A stretch of DNA of 64,000 bases. Origin: JAMXLG01 sp963818925 (GTDB lineage Bacteria; Vulcanimicrobiota; Vulcanimicrobiia; Vulcanimicrobiales; Vulcanimicrobiaceae). Each line of letters opens with the position of its first letter. Positions within the stretch are counted from its first letter, which is position 1. Where the stretch lies: positions 1,178,001 through 1,242,000 of the forward strand of contig CAWFTN010000001.1 in assembly GCA_963818925.1 (NCBI GenBank), written 5' to 3'. Below, in pieces: positions 15,889 to 23,475 of this stretch. Under the pieces are notes generated by a model that was given only the letters and a program-made list of their open reading frames with translations, did no database searches and was not told the DNA's origin. The translations under genes and the position numbers were made by a program.

Positions 15889-16706
15889 TCGATCATCACG
15901 AAATGACGTGCATGAGGAATTAAAACGACGTTGCCGTGCGGCGCGTGCGCGACCCATTGGCGGTACGCTTGCAGTTTATCGTTTTGGGTTTTGAAACCGC
16001 GATACGGGTCGATGCGCGCGTCGAACGGAATGATTTCCGTAAACGGCACGGCAATCGCATGCAACTGTGGCGTCAGATCGAGCACCAGTGCGGCTTTCAT
16101 CCAGTCGACGATCGCCGCCGGATCGCTGCGGCCGGCGAGCGCCGTTACGTGGTCGACATCGGACGGTGCGGTGATGGTGTACTGCAGCATGTTCGCGCGC
16201 AGGGCGCCGCCGAGCTTTGAGGGCGCGATCTCCTCGTATGGTTGTATCGAGGCCGCGACCGCTTTGTCGCGCCCGGCGTGCGTCGGCGCTTCGGGATAAC
16301 CGCCTTCGACGCTAATGATCTTTGCGGCATCGCGCGGATCGGTCTCCGCGAACATCACCGCGATCGTGCCTCCCAAGCTATGCCCGAGGACAATGGCGTG
16401 TTGGAGGTGACGAGACGCGATGAGATCGTGAATCGCGTCGACCGCGCGTTTCATCAGCTCGCCGTTCGCCACCATCGGGCGTCCATCGAATCCGGGCAGC
16501 GAAAGTACGTAGAGATCGTATCGCGGAGCGAGCGCCGCGACTTGATTGCCCCAGACCCATGGGCCGCAGGCTAAGCCCGGGATGAGGATGATGGGCTGTC
16601 CGTGTGGATTGCCGAACCGCTCGACTTGCGAGAAGCCCGAGTCGAACGTCGCGTGCGGCGCGGGGAGCGCGAGCAGCGTTGCCAGGAGAAGAGCCGGTAC
16701 GTTCAT
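15840..16706 (-). CDS. Secreted alpha/beta hydrolase
   Basis: The 288-residue protein has an N-terminal signal peptide (MNVPALLLATLLALPAPHA) and an alpha/beta-hydrolase core: oxyanion region ILIPGLACGPWVWG, nucleophile elbow GHSLGG (Ser about residue 107) and a late His in HARHFVMIDQP. The acid residue is likely the Asp/Glu before PFDARIDPYR. The substrate is unknown; an esterase or lipase-like function in the periplasm is plausible. It is on the minus strand, 3 bases downstream of the MFS gene, so the two are probably cotranscribed. Confidence 0.85.
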   Translation of the reverse strand: MNVPALLLATLLALPAPHATFDSGFSQVERFGNPHGQPIILIPGLACGPWVWGNQVAALAPRYDLYVLSLPGFDGRPMVANGELMKRAVDAIHDLIASRHLQHAIVLGHSLGGTIAVMFAETDPRDAAKIISVEGGYPEAPTHAGRDKAVAASIQPYEEIAPSKLGGALRANMLQYTITAPSDVDHVTALAGRSDPAAIVDWMKAALVLDLTPQLHAIAVPFTEIIPFDARIDPYRGFKTQNDKLQAYRQWVAHAPHGNVVLIPHARHFVMIDQPSAFETALEDVIAR

Positions 16707-16709
16707 CGC

Positions 16710-18011
16710 TTAGGCGTTTCGATTTGGGTGCCCAAGCCGCATTTGCAAAATTGTGTCGACTATTCGCCCGAGGGCTGGAGTGCGCGCGCCCGAGATCAGG
16801 ACCAGCGCGGCGGCGAGCCCGACGAGAATCGTGGCGAGATGCTGCAACGACCGGTCGTTGGCGCTCGCGCTGAACGTCAGCGCGATGAGACTCGAGGCAA
16901 GCATAGCCCCGATGTAGCCGGCCGTTCGCAGCAGACCCGACGCAACGCCCATGTGACGCACCTCCGCATGTATTGCGAGCGTCGCTTGTTCGGAGACGGG
17001 ATTCATTCCGTTCGGAATGCCGAAGATCGCGTTGACGCCGAGGATCGCGAACGCGCTCGATGCGGCATGTAATCCGCGAAGGAACAATGCTCCGATGAGC
17101 GCTCCGGCGCAGCCGACAAGAAGCGAACGTTTCGGACGAAATCGCGGCGCGATCATCGCGCAGGCGATCGCAACGATCGATGTCGGCAGCATCAGCAGGC
17201 CCGCTTGCGCAGGAGACGATCGATGCGACTGCTCGAGCCACTGCGGTAATCCGTAGAAGATCGCATAGAAAATCGTATAGATGACCACGTATCGCCCGTA
17301 GACGGCCACGAGGCGCAGGTTACGTGCGAGCATGCGAACGTCGATGAATGGTGCAGCGCTTCGCGATTCGACCGCGAACCACAGCGCGAAACAAAGGATG
17401 GCGCCCGCGATGACCGCGACGGAGGCGGAGTGCAGATGCAGCAATGCGACGAGCATGAGCGTCAAGCCGGCTGCGAAGGTTGCGATACCCGCAAAATCGA
17501 CGTCGCGAATCGACGCTCGGCGTTCGCGCGGCGTCGTTCCGCGCGGCAGCCAAAACGCGCCGAGGATTCCTGCGGCGAATGCGACCGGGACGGCGGCAAC
17601 GATGGTCGCGCGCCATCCACCGGCGAGTACCAGTAATCCGCCGAGCGTCGGACCGATGACGATACTCACTTGTCCCGCGATGGTCACGGCGCTCAGTGCC
17701 GAACCGTGCAGCCGTCCGCGATCGTCGGCTGCGAAGCGGCGTAAGAGAATCATGGCAGCCGGATATGCAGCAGATGTGCCGAGTCCGAGCACGACGCGCC
17801 ATCCGATGAGGACGTCGAGCGACCCTGCAAACGATCCGCCCATTCCGGAAAGTGCGGTCAGAATCAACCCGGCATAAAAGACCGGCACGGCGCCGTGAAT
17901 ATCGGCGAGGCGGCCCATCAACGGTTGACCGACGGACGTTGCAAGATAAAGCGCCGCGATCAGCCACGCCGCCTCAGCCGCATTTGCACGAAAAGCATCG
18001 CCGATCGGCAC
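16710..18011 (-). CDS. DHA2-type MFS efflux transporter, N-terminus lost by a frameshift
   Basis: The 433-residue open frame holds most of a 12-14 helix major-facilitator pump: AAWLIAALYLATSVGQPLMGRLADIHG (helix 2 and the motif A loop), then WRVVLGLGTSAAYPAAMILLRR and further helices to NPVSEQATLAIHAEV. The frame opens at GTG 18011, in the middle of the motif that should follow helix 1. Helix 1 (LTPLLLGLTLNPINSS) is present just upstream in another frame (18027-18105). Restoring two bases in the TCTT run at about 18027-18031 would rejoin LTLNPINSS to IATALVPIGDAF. The gene is therefore broken in this sequence or carries a read error. Drug or metabolite export is the usual role. Confidence 0.8.
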   Translation of the reverse strand: MPIGDAFRANAAEAAWLIAALYLATSVGQPLMGRLADIHGAVPVFYAGLILTALSGMGGSFAGSLDVLIGWRVVLGLGTSAAYPAAMILLRRFAADDRGRLHGSALSAVTIAGQVSIVIGPTLGGLLVLAGGWRATIVAAVPVAFAAGILGAFWLPRGTTPRERRASIRDVDFAGIATFAAGLTLMLVALLHLHSASVAVIAGAILCFALWFAVESRSAAPFIDVRMLARNLRLVAVYGRYVVIYTIFYAIFYGLPQWLEQSHRSSPAQAGLLMLPTSIVAIACAMIAPRFRPKRSLLVGCAGALIGALFLRGLHAASSAFAILGVNAIFGIPNGMNPVSEQATLAIHAEVRHMGVASGLLRTAGYIGAMLASSLIALTFSASANDRSLQHLATILVGLAAALVLISGARTPALGRIVDTILQMRLGHPNRNA

Positions 18012-18026
18012 GAGCGCCGTCGCAAT

Positions 18027-18105
18027 AAGATGAATTGATCGGGTTTAGGGTGAGGCCGAGGAGCAGCGGTGTGAGATTACGCGCCGTAAGACGTTGTGCG
18101 GGCAT
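18027..18105 (-). pseudogene. Out-of-frame first helix of the MFS transporter
   Basis: Starting at ATG 18105 the frame reads MPAQRLTARNLTPLLLGLTL then NPINSS, the expected N-terminus and first membrane helix of a DHA2 pump. It then runs out of register into SYCDGARADRR and stops at 17974. The downstream frame resumes as IATALVPIGDAF. The simplest repair is an insertion of CT into TCATCTTATT (minus strand, about 18032-18022), turning TCTT into TCTCTT. Confidence 0.6.
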
Positions 18106-18113
18106 TGACGCGT

Positions 18114-18563
18114 CTATTCTTTGCTCTCCTCGGAACCGCGTTCTTTCAAACGCTTCGTCAAGAAAATGAGGCCCAGTGCTTGCGTCCATTCAGAGACGAC
18201 GTTTCCGACGACTTGGCCCCATTTCGCATTCGGATCTTGATGATCGAAGACGACGATCCAGACCGCCAATGTGACGATTACAAAAATCGAAAACGAGTGC
18301 TCGCGTAGGAAACGCACAATGCCTTTGTCTTTTAAGTCATATTGGCGTTTCGTTTCTTTGGAGCCGCGCTCCATGAAGATTTTCGTGCCGAGCACCATGA
18401 GCACGACGCCGCTCCAATCGGCAATAGCGTTACCGAAGAACGCGCCCCAGTGCGTGTTCTGATTCGAACCCATATACAGGACGATCCACAACAAGAGGAT
18501 CGCGCACGTCGCAATCGTCAGCCCGTGTTCCGAACAGAAACCCCGTAGTAGCTTGCCTCGCAT
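18114..18563 (-). CDS. Small membrane protein with an internal tandem duplication
   Basis: I do not recognise a named family. The 149-residue protein has four predicted membrane helices arranged as two homologous halves. Residues ~12-70 (EHGLTIATCAILLLWIVLY ... MERGSKE) and ~85-145 (EHSFSIFVIVTLAVWIVVF ... KERGSEE) share the pattern EH-helix-W-G-N-W-helix-K-ERGS-E. Each half contains a WG..(F/V)GN(A/V) segment between its helices. It lies 8 bases upstream of the MFS N-terminal fragment on the same strand and may be cotranscribed with it. The ATG at 18563 is the assumed start. Confidence 0.7.
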   Translation of the reverse strand: MRGKLLRGFCSEHGLTIATCAILLLWIVLYMGSNQNTHWGAFFGNAIADWSGVVLMVLGTKIFMERGSKETKRQYDLKDKGIVRFLREHSFSIFVIVTLAVWIVVFDHQDPNAKWGQVVGNVVSEWTQALGLIFLTKRLKERGSEESKE

Positions 18564-18585
18564 GCGGGAAGCATACCCACCGTTA

Positions 18586-19014
18586 TCAGTGCGGGCCGTT
18601 TATGCGGCCGACGTACACCAGCGCGTCCTTCGCCTGCGTCGTGTGCGGAAACCCGCGTTCGAGTAGCGAGAGACAACGATGCGCACCATCCGTTCCCAGG
18701 GCATGTGCGCGCCCGTACAGGTGAAGGGTACGATCCATGAATCCCGCGAGCCACGGGTCGCGCGGATAGTGCCGGTCCCAGTCTTCGATTGCGCGTTCGA
18801 CGTTATCGATACCGGTGATCGTCCCGGTAACGAGCAACTCACTGTCCGCTTTTCGTTCGAAATCCACCAGGCGATTTCGGATGCCCAAAATGCTCTCTTT
18901 GAACGGGCCGAAATATTCGTCCGCGGGTGCGGAGTCGTGAATATCCGCTAAAGCAACGGACGAGCAAGCAAACGCAATGACTGCGGCACCCACGGAAGCG
19001 AGCGAGCGTACCAT
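18586..19014 (-). CDS. Hypothetical secreted protein, start codon inside a hairpin
   Basis: The 142-residue protein has an N-terminal signal peptide (MVRSLASVGAAVIAFACSSVALA) and a mostly helical mature part with DRHYPRDPWLAGFMDRTLHLYGRA, which hints at a short TPR-like repeat. No family is recognised. The start is supported by AAAGGAG at 7-base spacing from the ATG. The ribosome site and start codon lie within a long inverted repeat (19001-19053), which may control translation. It precedes the duplicated membrane protein by 22 bases on the same strand. Confidence 0.65.
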   Translation of the reverse strand: MVRSLASVGAAVIAFACSSVALADIHDSAPADEYFGPFKESILGIRNRLVDFERKADSELLVTGTITGIDNVERAIEDWDRHYPRDPWLAGFMDRTLHLYGRAHALGTDGAHRCLSLLERGFPHTTQAKDALVYVGRINGPH

Positions 19015-19053
19015 GCTAATGCTCCTTTACTTAGCATTATGGGTACGCTCGCT
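19001..19053 (-). promoter_or_regulatory. Inverted repeat enclosing the ribosome site and start codon
   Basis: AGCGAGCGTACC (19001-19012) is perfectly complementary to GGTACGCTCGCT (19042-19053), a 12-bp outer stem. Inside it TAATGCT (19017-19023) pairs with AGCATTA (19033-19039), a 7-bp inner stem with a 9-base loop. On the minus-strand mRNA the loop and inner stem carry AAAGGAG, and the ATG at 19014 sits in the small internal loop, so folding would hide both. This has the form of a translational switch or RNA thermometer. A cruciform operator is the other reading. Confidence 0.6.
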
Positions 19054-19079
19054 TTGTTTGTCTAGCTACAGTGTGTGTG

Positions 19080-20540
19080 CTACTGTCCTTGCGCGAGCGA
19101 GTATCCGCGCTCTCCGTTGAACGTGAATAGACCCTCGGTCTTGATCACATCGAACCCGGCTTTCTCCAGGTCGCTCAACAGTTGCACAACATGCCCTTGG
19201 CTGAAGTGGCCATTGTCCGCTTCGAAGCGGCAACCCCAATGATCGCTCCAATACGTGTCGGGATTGCCATTCGGCCACACCTTCGTGCCGCGATTTGCAA
19301 TAACGGTGAGCTTGGCACCGTCCACGGCGATGCGTTGCATCGCGGCCGCGATACGATCCGGATTGCCGCCGGGTTGATCGATGTACACGTCGACGCCGAC
19401 GCGTTTCTTCTCCGGACGCGGCCCGGCGCCGCGAATCGAGAGATCCATATGGGCGTCGGGGCTGTACTCGATCGGCTTGAGTTCCGACGGGCGCTGGCCG
19501 AGGCGAGCGATTACTGCATCGGCAAATTCGCGCGTCCCGACCTTTTCTTTCGAGATGCCTTCCTTATAGATGTCGTAGGTGTGAATGCCGTCTTCGATCG
19601 TCTTGAGCCACGCGTTGTGCACTCGTTCAGCGATTTCGCCCTGGCCGATGTGTAGGAGCATCAGGATCGCGCCGTGCAGCAAACCGGACGGGTTGGCCAT
19701 ATTCTGGCCGGCGCGCCGTGGTGCCGAGCCGTGAATTGCTTCGAACATCGAGCAGTGATCGCCGATGTTCGCCGAGCCTGCGAGACCCACCGAACCGGTG
19801 ATCTGCGCTGCGACGTCGGAGAGCACGTCGCCATAGAGATTCGGCATCACGATAACGTCGAAGGCTTCGGGCGTATCGGCCATCTTTGCTGCGCCGATGT
19901 CGACGATCCAGTGCTCGTTCTCGATCTCGGGATACTCTCTCGCGATCTCATCGAAGGTGCGATGGAACAAGCCGTCCGTGATCTTCATGATATTGTCTTT
20001 GGTGAAGCACGTGACTTTTTTTCGGTTGTTCGCGCGCGCATATTCGAAGGCGTAGCGGATGATGCGCTTGCTGCCCGGCCGCGAGATCAGCTTGAGACAC
20101 TGCGCGACTTGATTGGTCTGACGGTGCTCGATACCGCCGTAAACGTCTTCCTCGTTCTCGCGAACGATGACGACATCCATCTTGGGATGTTTGGTCGCAA
20201 CGTACGGCGCAAGCGACGTGCACGGTCGCACGTTTGCGTACATGCCGAGCGTTTTGCGAACCGTGACGTTGAGACTTTTGAAGCCCCCGCCCTGGGGCGT
20301 CGTGATGGGTGCTTTAAGGAAGACCTTCGTGCGTCGCAACGAGTCCCACGACTCGGACTCGATGCCGCTTTGTAAGCCGCGATTGTAAATCGCCTCGCCG
20401 ATGTCGATCCGTTCCAACTCGAGGGCGGCACCCGCCTCGGTGATGATGCGAAGCGTCGCATCCATAATTTCCGGACCAATGCCGTCGCCATAGGCTACGG
20501 TAACCGGAACCTTCTTTTCTGTCGCCACTGTGCTAGTCAT
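19080..20540 (-). CDS. icd: NADP-type isocitrate dehydrogenase with C-terminal extension
   Basis: The 486-residue enzyme oxidatively decarboxylates isocitrate to 2-oxoglutarate. It has AYGDGIGPEIM at the N-terminus, the substrate loop KSLNVTVRKTLGMYANVRP, IVRENEEDVYGGIEHR, the catalytic Lys/Asp region with NLYGDVLSDVAAQITGSVGLAGSANIG, and EAIHGSAPRRAGQNMANPSG for cofactor binding. The extra ~140 C-terminal residues (RVGVDVYIDQPGG to the end) match the Thermus-type long isocitrate dehydrogenases. It starts 6 bases after the peptide-binding lipoprotein gene on the same strand. Confidence 0.92.
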   Translation of the reverse strand: MTSTVATEKKVPVTVAYGDGIGPEIMDATLRIITEAGAALELERIDIGEAIYNRGLQSGIESESWDSLRRTKVFLKAPITTPQGGGFKSLNVTVRKTLGMYANVRPCTSLAPYVATKHPKMDVVIVRENEEDVYGGIEHRQTNQVAQCLKLISRPGSKRIIRYAFEYARANNRKKVTCFTKDNIMKITDGLFHRTFDEIAREYPEIENEHWIVDIGAAKMADTPEAFDVIVMPNLYGDVLSDVAAQITGSVGLAGSANIGDHCSMFEAIHGSAPRRAGQNMANPSGLLHGAILMLLHIGQGEIAERVHNAWLKTIEDGIHTYDIYKEGISKEKVGTREFADAVIARLGQRPSELKPIEYSPDAHMDLSIRGAGPRPEKKRVGVDVYIDQPGGNPDRIAAAMQRIAVDGAKLTVIANRGTKVWPNGNPDTYWSDHWGCRFEADNGHFSQGHVVQLLSDLEKAGFDVIKTEGLFTFNGERGYSLAQGQ

Positions 20541-20546
20541 ACGTCG

Positions 20547-22163
20547 TTATCTGTTCCATTGATAGGCGTTCCAGCCTTCGCTGATGCCATTGGGGGTAAA
20601 GTTTTCGACGGCGGGCCTGCGCACGTACCGCTGACGTTGGTCGTAGATGAAGACGCCGGGCACGTCGTGCAGCATAAGTTCCTGAATTTTCTGGTAGGCC
20701 GCCTTGCGGCGCACGCGATCGAACGTCGAAAGGGCCTCACGCTGCAATGCTTCCATCTCGCTGCTGCAGTAGTGCATGATGTTACTGCCGGTCGGGGGTG
20801 TCATCGAGCAGAGAAACTGAGATGAATCGTCGGGATCGGCGCCCGAAACCCACGAGTAGTACGCCATATCGAACTTGCCCGAGTTATAGATGCCGCCGGT
20901 CTGCGACGACCCATAGAGCAATTGGTAATCGTAGCCTTTCAATTGCACGTCGATTCCCGCTTCGCGAAGCATCTGCTGTGTCTGCGCGACGATCGCTTGG
21001 ACTGACGAACTACCGAGCCCGAACGCAATTTGCACGGAGAGCGGCTGGCCGTTCTTCGCGAAGACACCGTTCGGCCCGGGCTGCCAGCCGTCTCTGGAGA
21101 GAATCTCCTTGGCTTGCGCGACATCGTATGGAATCGGCGACAGTGCGGCCGGATATGCCCACGAGAAATCCGTTTGATCGGCGATCGCAACGACGCCGGT
21201 TCCATAGGTGGACTTCCGGACGATCGCGTCTTTGTCGATCGCAAGCGCGACGGCGCGTCGAACAGCCGGATCGTTGAGGACCGCACGGTGCAAATTGAAC
21301 ATGACACCGACCCATACCGGCGCCTTCACCAACTGCCGCACGAGCTTTGAATCGTCCTTGACGTTATTGTAGAGCGACGCCGTCGCTTCCAGTGCGACGT
21401 CGACGTCTCCGGTTCGCAGCAGAGATTCCTGCGTGTTCGAATCGGGAACGATGCGGATGATAACCTCTTTGAGCCTCGGAGCGCCCAGGAAATAGCCGGG
21501 ATTCGCGTCGAGCACGATGCGATCGTTACGTTCCCAACGCGCAAACTTGAACGGACCGCTCCCGACCGGTGCCGCGTTGAACGGAACGTTGTTGAGATTC
21601 GGATACTTCCTGAGCAGATGTTCTGGAAGGATGCGATACGGCTGATCGCTCTCGCCGAAAATCGTATCGATCGCCGGCGGAAAGATGCGCTTCATGTGCA
21701 TTACGACCGTGTGATCGTCGGGTGTGTCGATCGACGCGATTTGATCGTAGCCGTGATGCGATAGCACGTTGTTGTTCCGGTTCATGATCGCTTGCCACGT
21801 GAATTTTACATCGCGGCTCGTCACTGCCGCGCCATCGTGCCATTTCGCGTTCTTTCGCAAGTAGTAGGTGATGGTCAACCCGTCTCTGCTGATTCCGCCG
21901 TTCGCTTGCGTGGGGACGGTTTCGGCAAGATCCGGAACTTCGCGGCCTCGATCGTCGATCGTCACGAGTTCGCTGAAGATCAACCCGTCGATGAAATTCT
22001 CGTTCGAGTTTTGCTCGAGAATCGCGTTGAGTTGCGTCGGGTTGATCGGAATGGCGATGCGCAGGACGCCGGTTGGACCGCTCTGACCGCCCCCTTGTTT
22101 CGTACAAGCCGGCGCGCATAGCAATGCCGCGCAAAGAAGAAGCGACGGGATCCAACTTCTCAT
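20547..22163 (-). CDS. Peptide/nickel-type ABC transporter substrate-binding lipoprotein
   Basis: The 538-residue extracytoplasmic solute-binding protein (family 5, DppA/OppA type) starts with a lipoprotein signal MRSWIPSLLLCAALLCAPAC, lipidated at Cys20. Family features include LAETVPTQANGGISRDGLTI, RKNAKWHDGAAVTSRDVKFTW, PVGSGPFKFARWERNDRI and the late VSGADPDDSSQFLCS. Oligopeptides are the usual ligands, but no permease or ATPase genes adjoin, so its transporter partners are elsewhere or it works alone. It is followed by icd after 6 bases. Confidence 0.88.
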   Translation of the reverse strand: MRSWIPSLLLCAALLCAPACTKQGGGQSGPTGVLRIAIPINPTQLNAILEQNSNENFIDGLIFSELVTIDDRGREVPDLAETVPTQANGGISRDGLTITYYLRKNAKWHDGAAVTSRDVKFTWQAIMNRNNNVLSHHGYDQIASIDTPDDHTVVMHMKRIFPPAIDTIFGESDQPYRILPEHLLRKYPNLNNVPFNAAPVGSGPFKFARWERNDRIVLDANPGYFLGAPRLKEVIIRIVPDSNTQESLLRTGDVDVALEATASLYNNVKDDSKLVRQLVKAPVWVGVMFNLHRAVLNDPAVRRAVALAIDKDAIVRKSTYGTGVVAIADQTDFSWAYPAALSPIPYDVAQAKEILSRDGWQPGPNGVFAKNGQPLSVQIAFGLGSSSVQAIVAQTQQMLREAGIDVQLKGYDYQLLYGSSQTGGIYNSGKFDMAYYSWVSGADPDDSSQFLCSMTPPTGSNIMHYCSSEMEALQREALSTFDRVRRKAAYQKIQELMLHDVPGVFIYDQRQRYVRRPAVENFTPNGISEGWNAYQWNR

Positions 22164-22202
22164 TGCCCGTCGCTTCGCAGTCGGCCGATGTGCCCCTTTG
22201 CC

Positions 22203-23465
22203 TTACTCCACGAGCCGGAATTTGGCGTACATATACGGGTAGTCGTCGTAGAACCAGTTACGGAAGGAACGGCGAATCAGTTCGCGCGCAGTTACCGGTG
22301 AGGCGCCTTTCATCACGTAGTGACGTCCATCAAAGAAGTCGGCTGAATACTGCGGATATGATGCCATCGGTTCGAAGCCGGGCAGCGGGGCGAACGGGGT
22401 CCCCGTCCACTCCCAGCCGTTGCCGATGAGATCTTGGATCTCCCAGGCGCTCGCGCCCGCGGGGTGCGCGTCGACCGGTTCCGCGTCGAACCGTTCGAAA
22501 TCGAAGTTCCCATACATCGGATGCGGCGTGTTCGCGCCCCACGGATACGGACGCTCGATGCCGCCCGGCGCACCGAATGCCGCCCGATGATACTCGGCCT
22601 CGGTCGGCAGACGTTTTCCCGCCCAACGCGCGTATGCGCGCGCCTGTTGATTGGTGACCCAAACGGGCCACGAAAGCGGCAAGGGCAACTCTTCGAAGAC
22701 GCCGCGTAAGAAGATTTCGCCGTCGCGTTCGTTCCAGAAGACCGGCTTCGGACCGCCGTCCTCGACGAACTTCAACCAATCGCCGTTCGTTACCGGATAC
22801 TGTTGCATACTGAACGCGGGAACATCGACTTCCATGCGGCCGAATTCATTGTCCCATCCGAACGTGATCTCATCGGGGTCGGCGCCCACCGTTGCTGTGC
22901 CGGCGTCGACGTCTCGCATTTTATTTTGGATCTGGCCGTGATCCACGTGAACTTGCGCGATGCGTCCTTTTTTGGTCGCGTCTACTTGATGGATGATGTA
23001 GAGCAGCGTCTCATGATGCATCTGCTCGTGCTCGAGAATGTTGTACGCCGACTGTCCGCGAGCAAGACGCGGGACGCTGCCGTCGACGATCTTCGCCGAT
23101 GCAAGCGCGCGTTCGACGCGATCGTCGATGAGGCGTCCTAATTCTTCCACGCGTTCGCGCGACGGCCAATCGCTGCGACCTTGTGCGCGCGCTGCGTCGA
23201 GCGACGAGGGATCGATACCGCGTTCAAAGAGTTTCTCCAGCTTCGGATCGATCGGCGGCTCCCCGAGCGCGCGTTCGTTGAGCGTCAGGTAGCTGAAAAC
23301 CGGCAGATGCCCTTCATAAAAAATGAACGGATGCCGAAGCGGAATCGGGCGATCGTGCATCGCGGATTCATCGATTAGCGCGAAGATATTCGCGGAGCGT
23401 TCGCGGTTGCGCCGGTACCAATCCAACAGATACGCGCGGTCGAGTCCTACGGTCGCGGTCGTCAT
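22203..23465 (-). CDS. EgtB-type sulfoxide synthase (DinB plus formylglycine-generating-enzyme fold)
   Basis: The 420-residue protein joins an N-terminal DinB-like four-helix domain with the iron ligands His53 (YEGHLP) and H146-x3-H150-x-E152 to a C-terminal FGE-sulfatase domain (about 185-420: VTNQQARAYARWAGKRLPTEAEYHRAA, GNGWEWTGTPFAP, VMKGASP, RRSFRNWFYDDYPY). This is the architecture of EgtB, which joins a thiol to hercynine in ergothioneine synthesis, and of the selenium enzyme SenA. No EgtD methyltransferase or SenB lies nearby, so the substrate is open. The next gene on this strand is the peptide-binding lipoprotein 39 bases downstream. Confidence 0.85.
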   Translation of the reverse strand: MTTATVGLDRAYLLDWYRRNRERSANIFALIDESAMHDRPIPLRHPFIFYEGHLPVFSYLTLNERALGEPPIDPKLEKLFERGIDPSSLDAARAQGRSDWPSRERVEELGRLIDDRVERALASAKIVDGSVPRLARGQSAYNILEHEQMHHETLLYIIHQVDATKKGRIAQVHVDHGQIQNKMRDVDAGTATVGADPDEITFGWDNEFGRMEVDVPAFSMQQYPVTNGDWLKFVEDGGPKPVFWNERDGEIFLRGVFEELPLPLSWPVWVTNQQARAYARWAGKRLPTEAEYHRAAFGAPGGIERPYPWGANTPHPMYGNFDFERFDAEPVDAHPAGASAWEIQDLIGNGWEWTGTPFAPLPGFEPMASYPQYSADFFDGRHYVMKGASPVTARELIRRSFRNWFYDDYPYMYAKFRLVE

Positions 23466-23475
23466 CGGGTACCTC

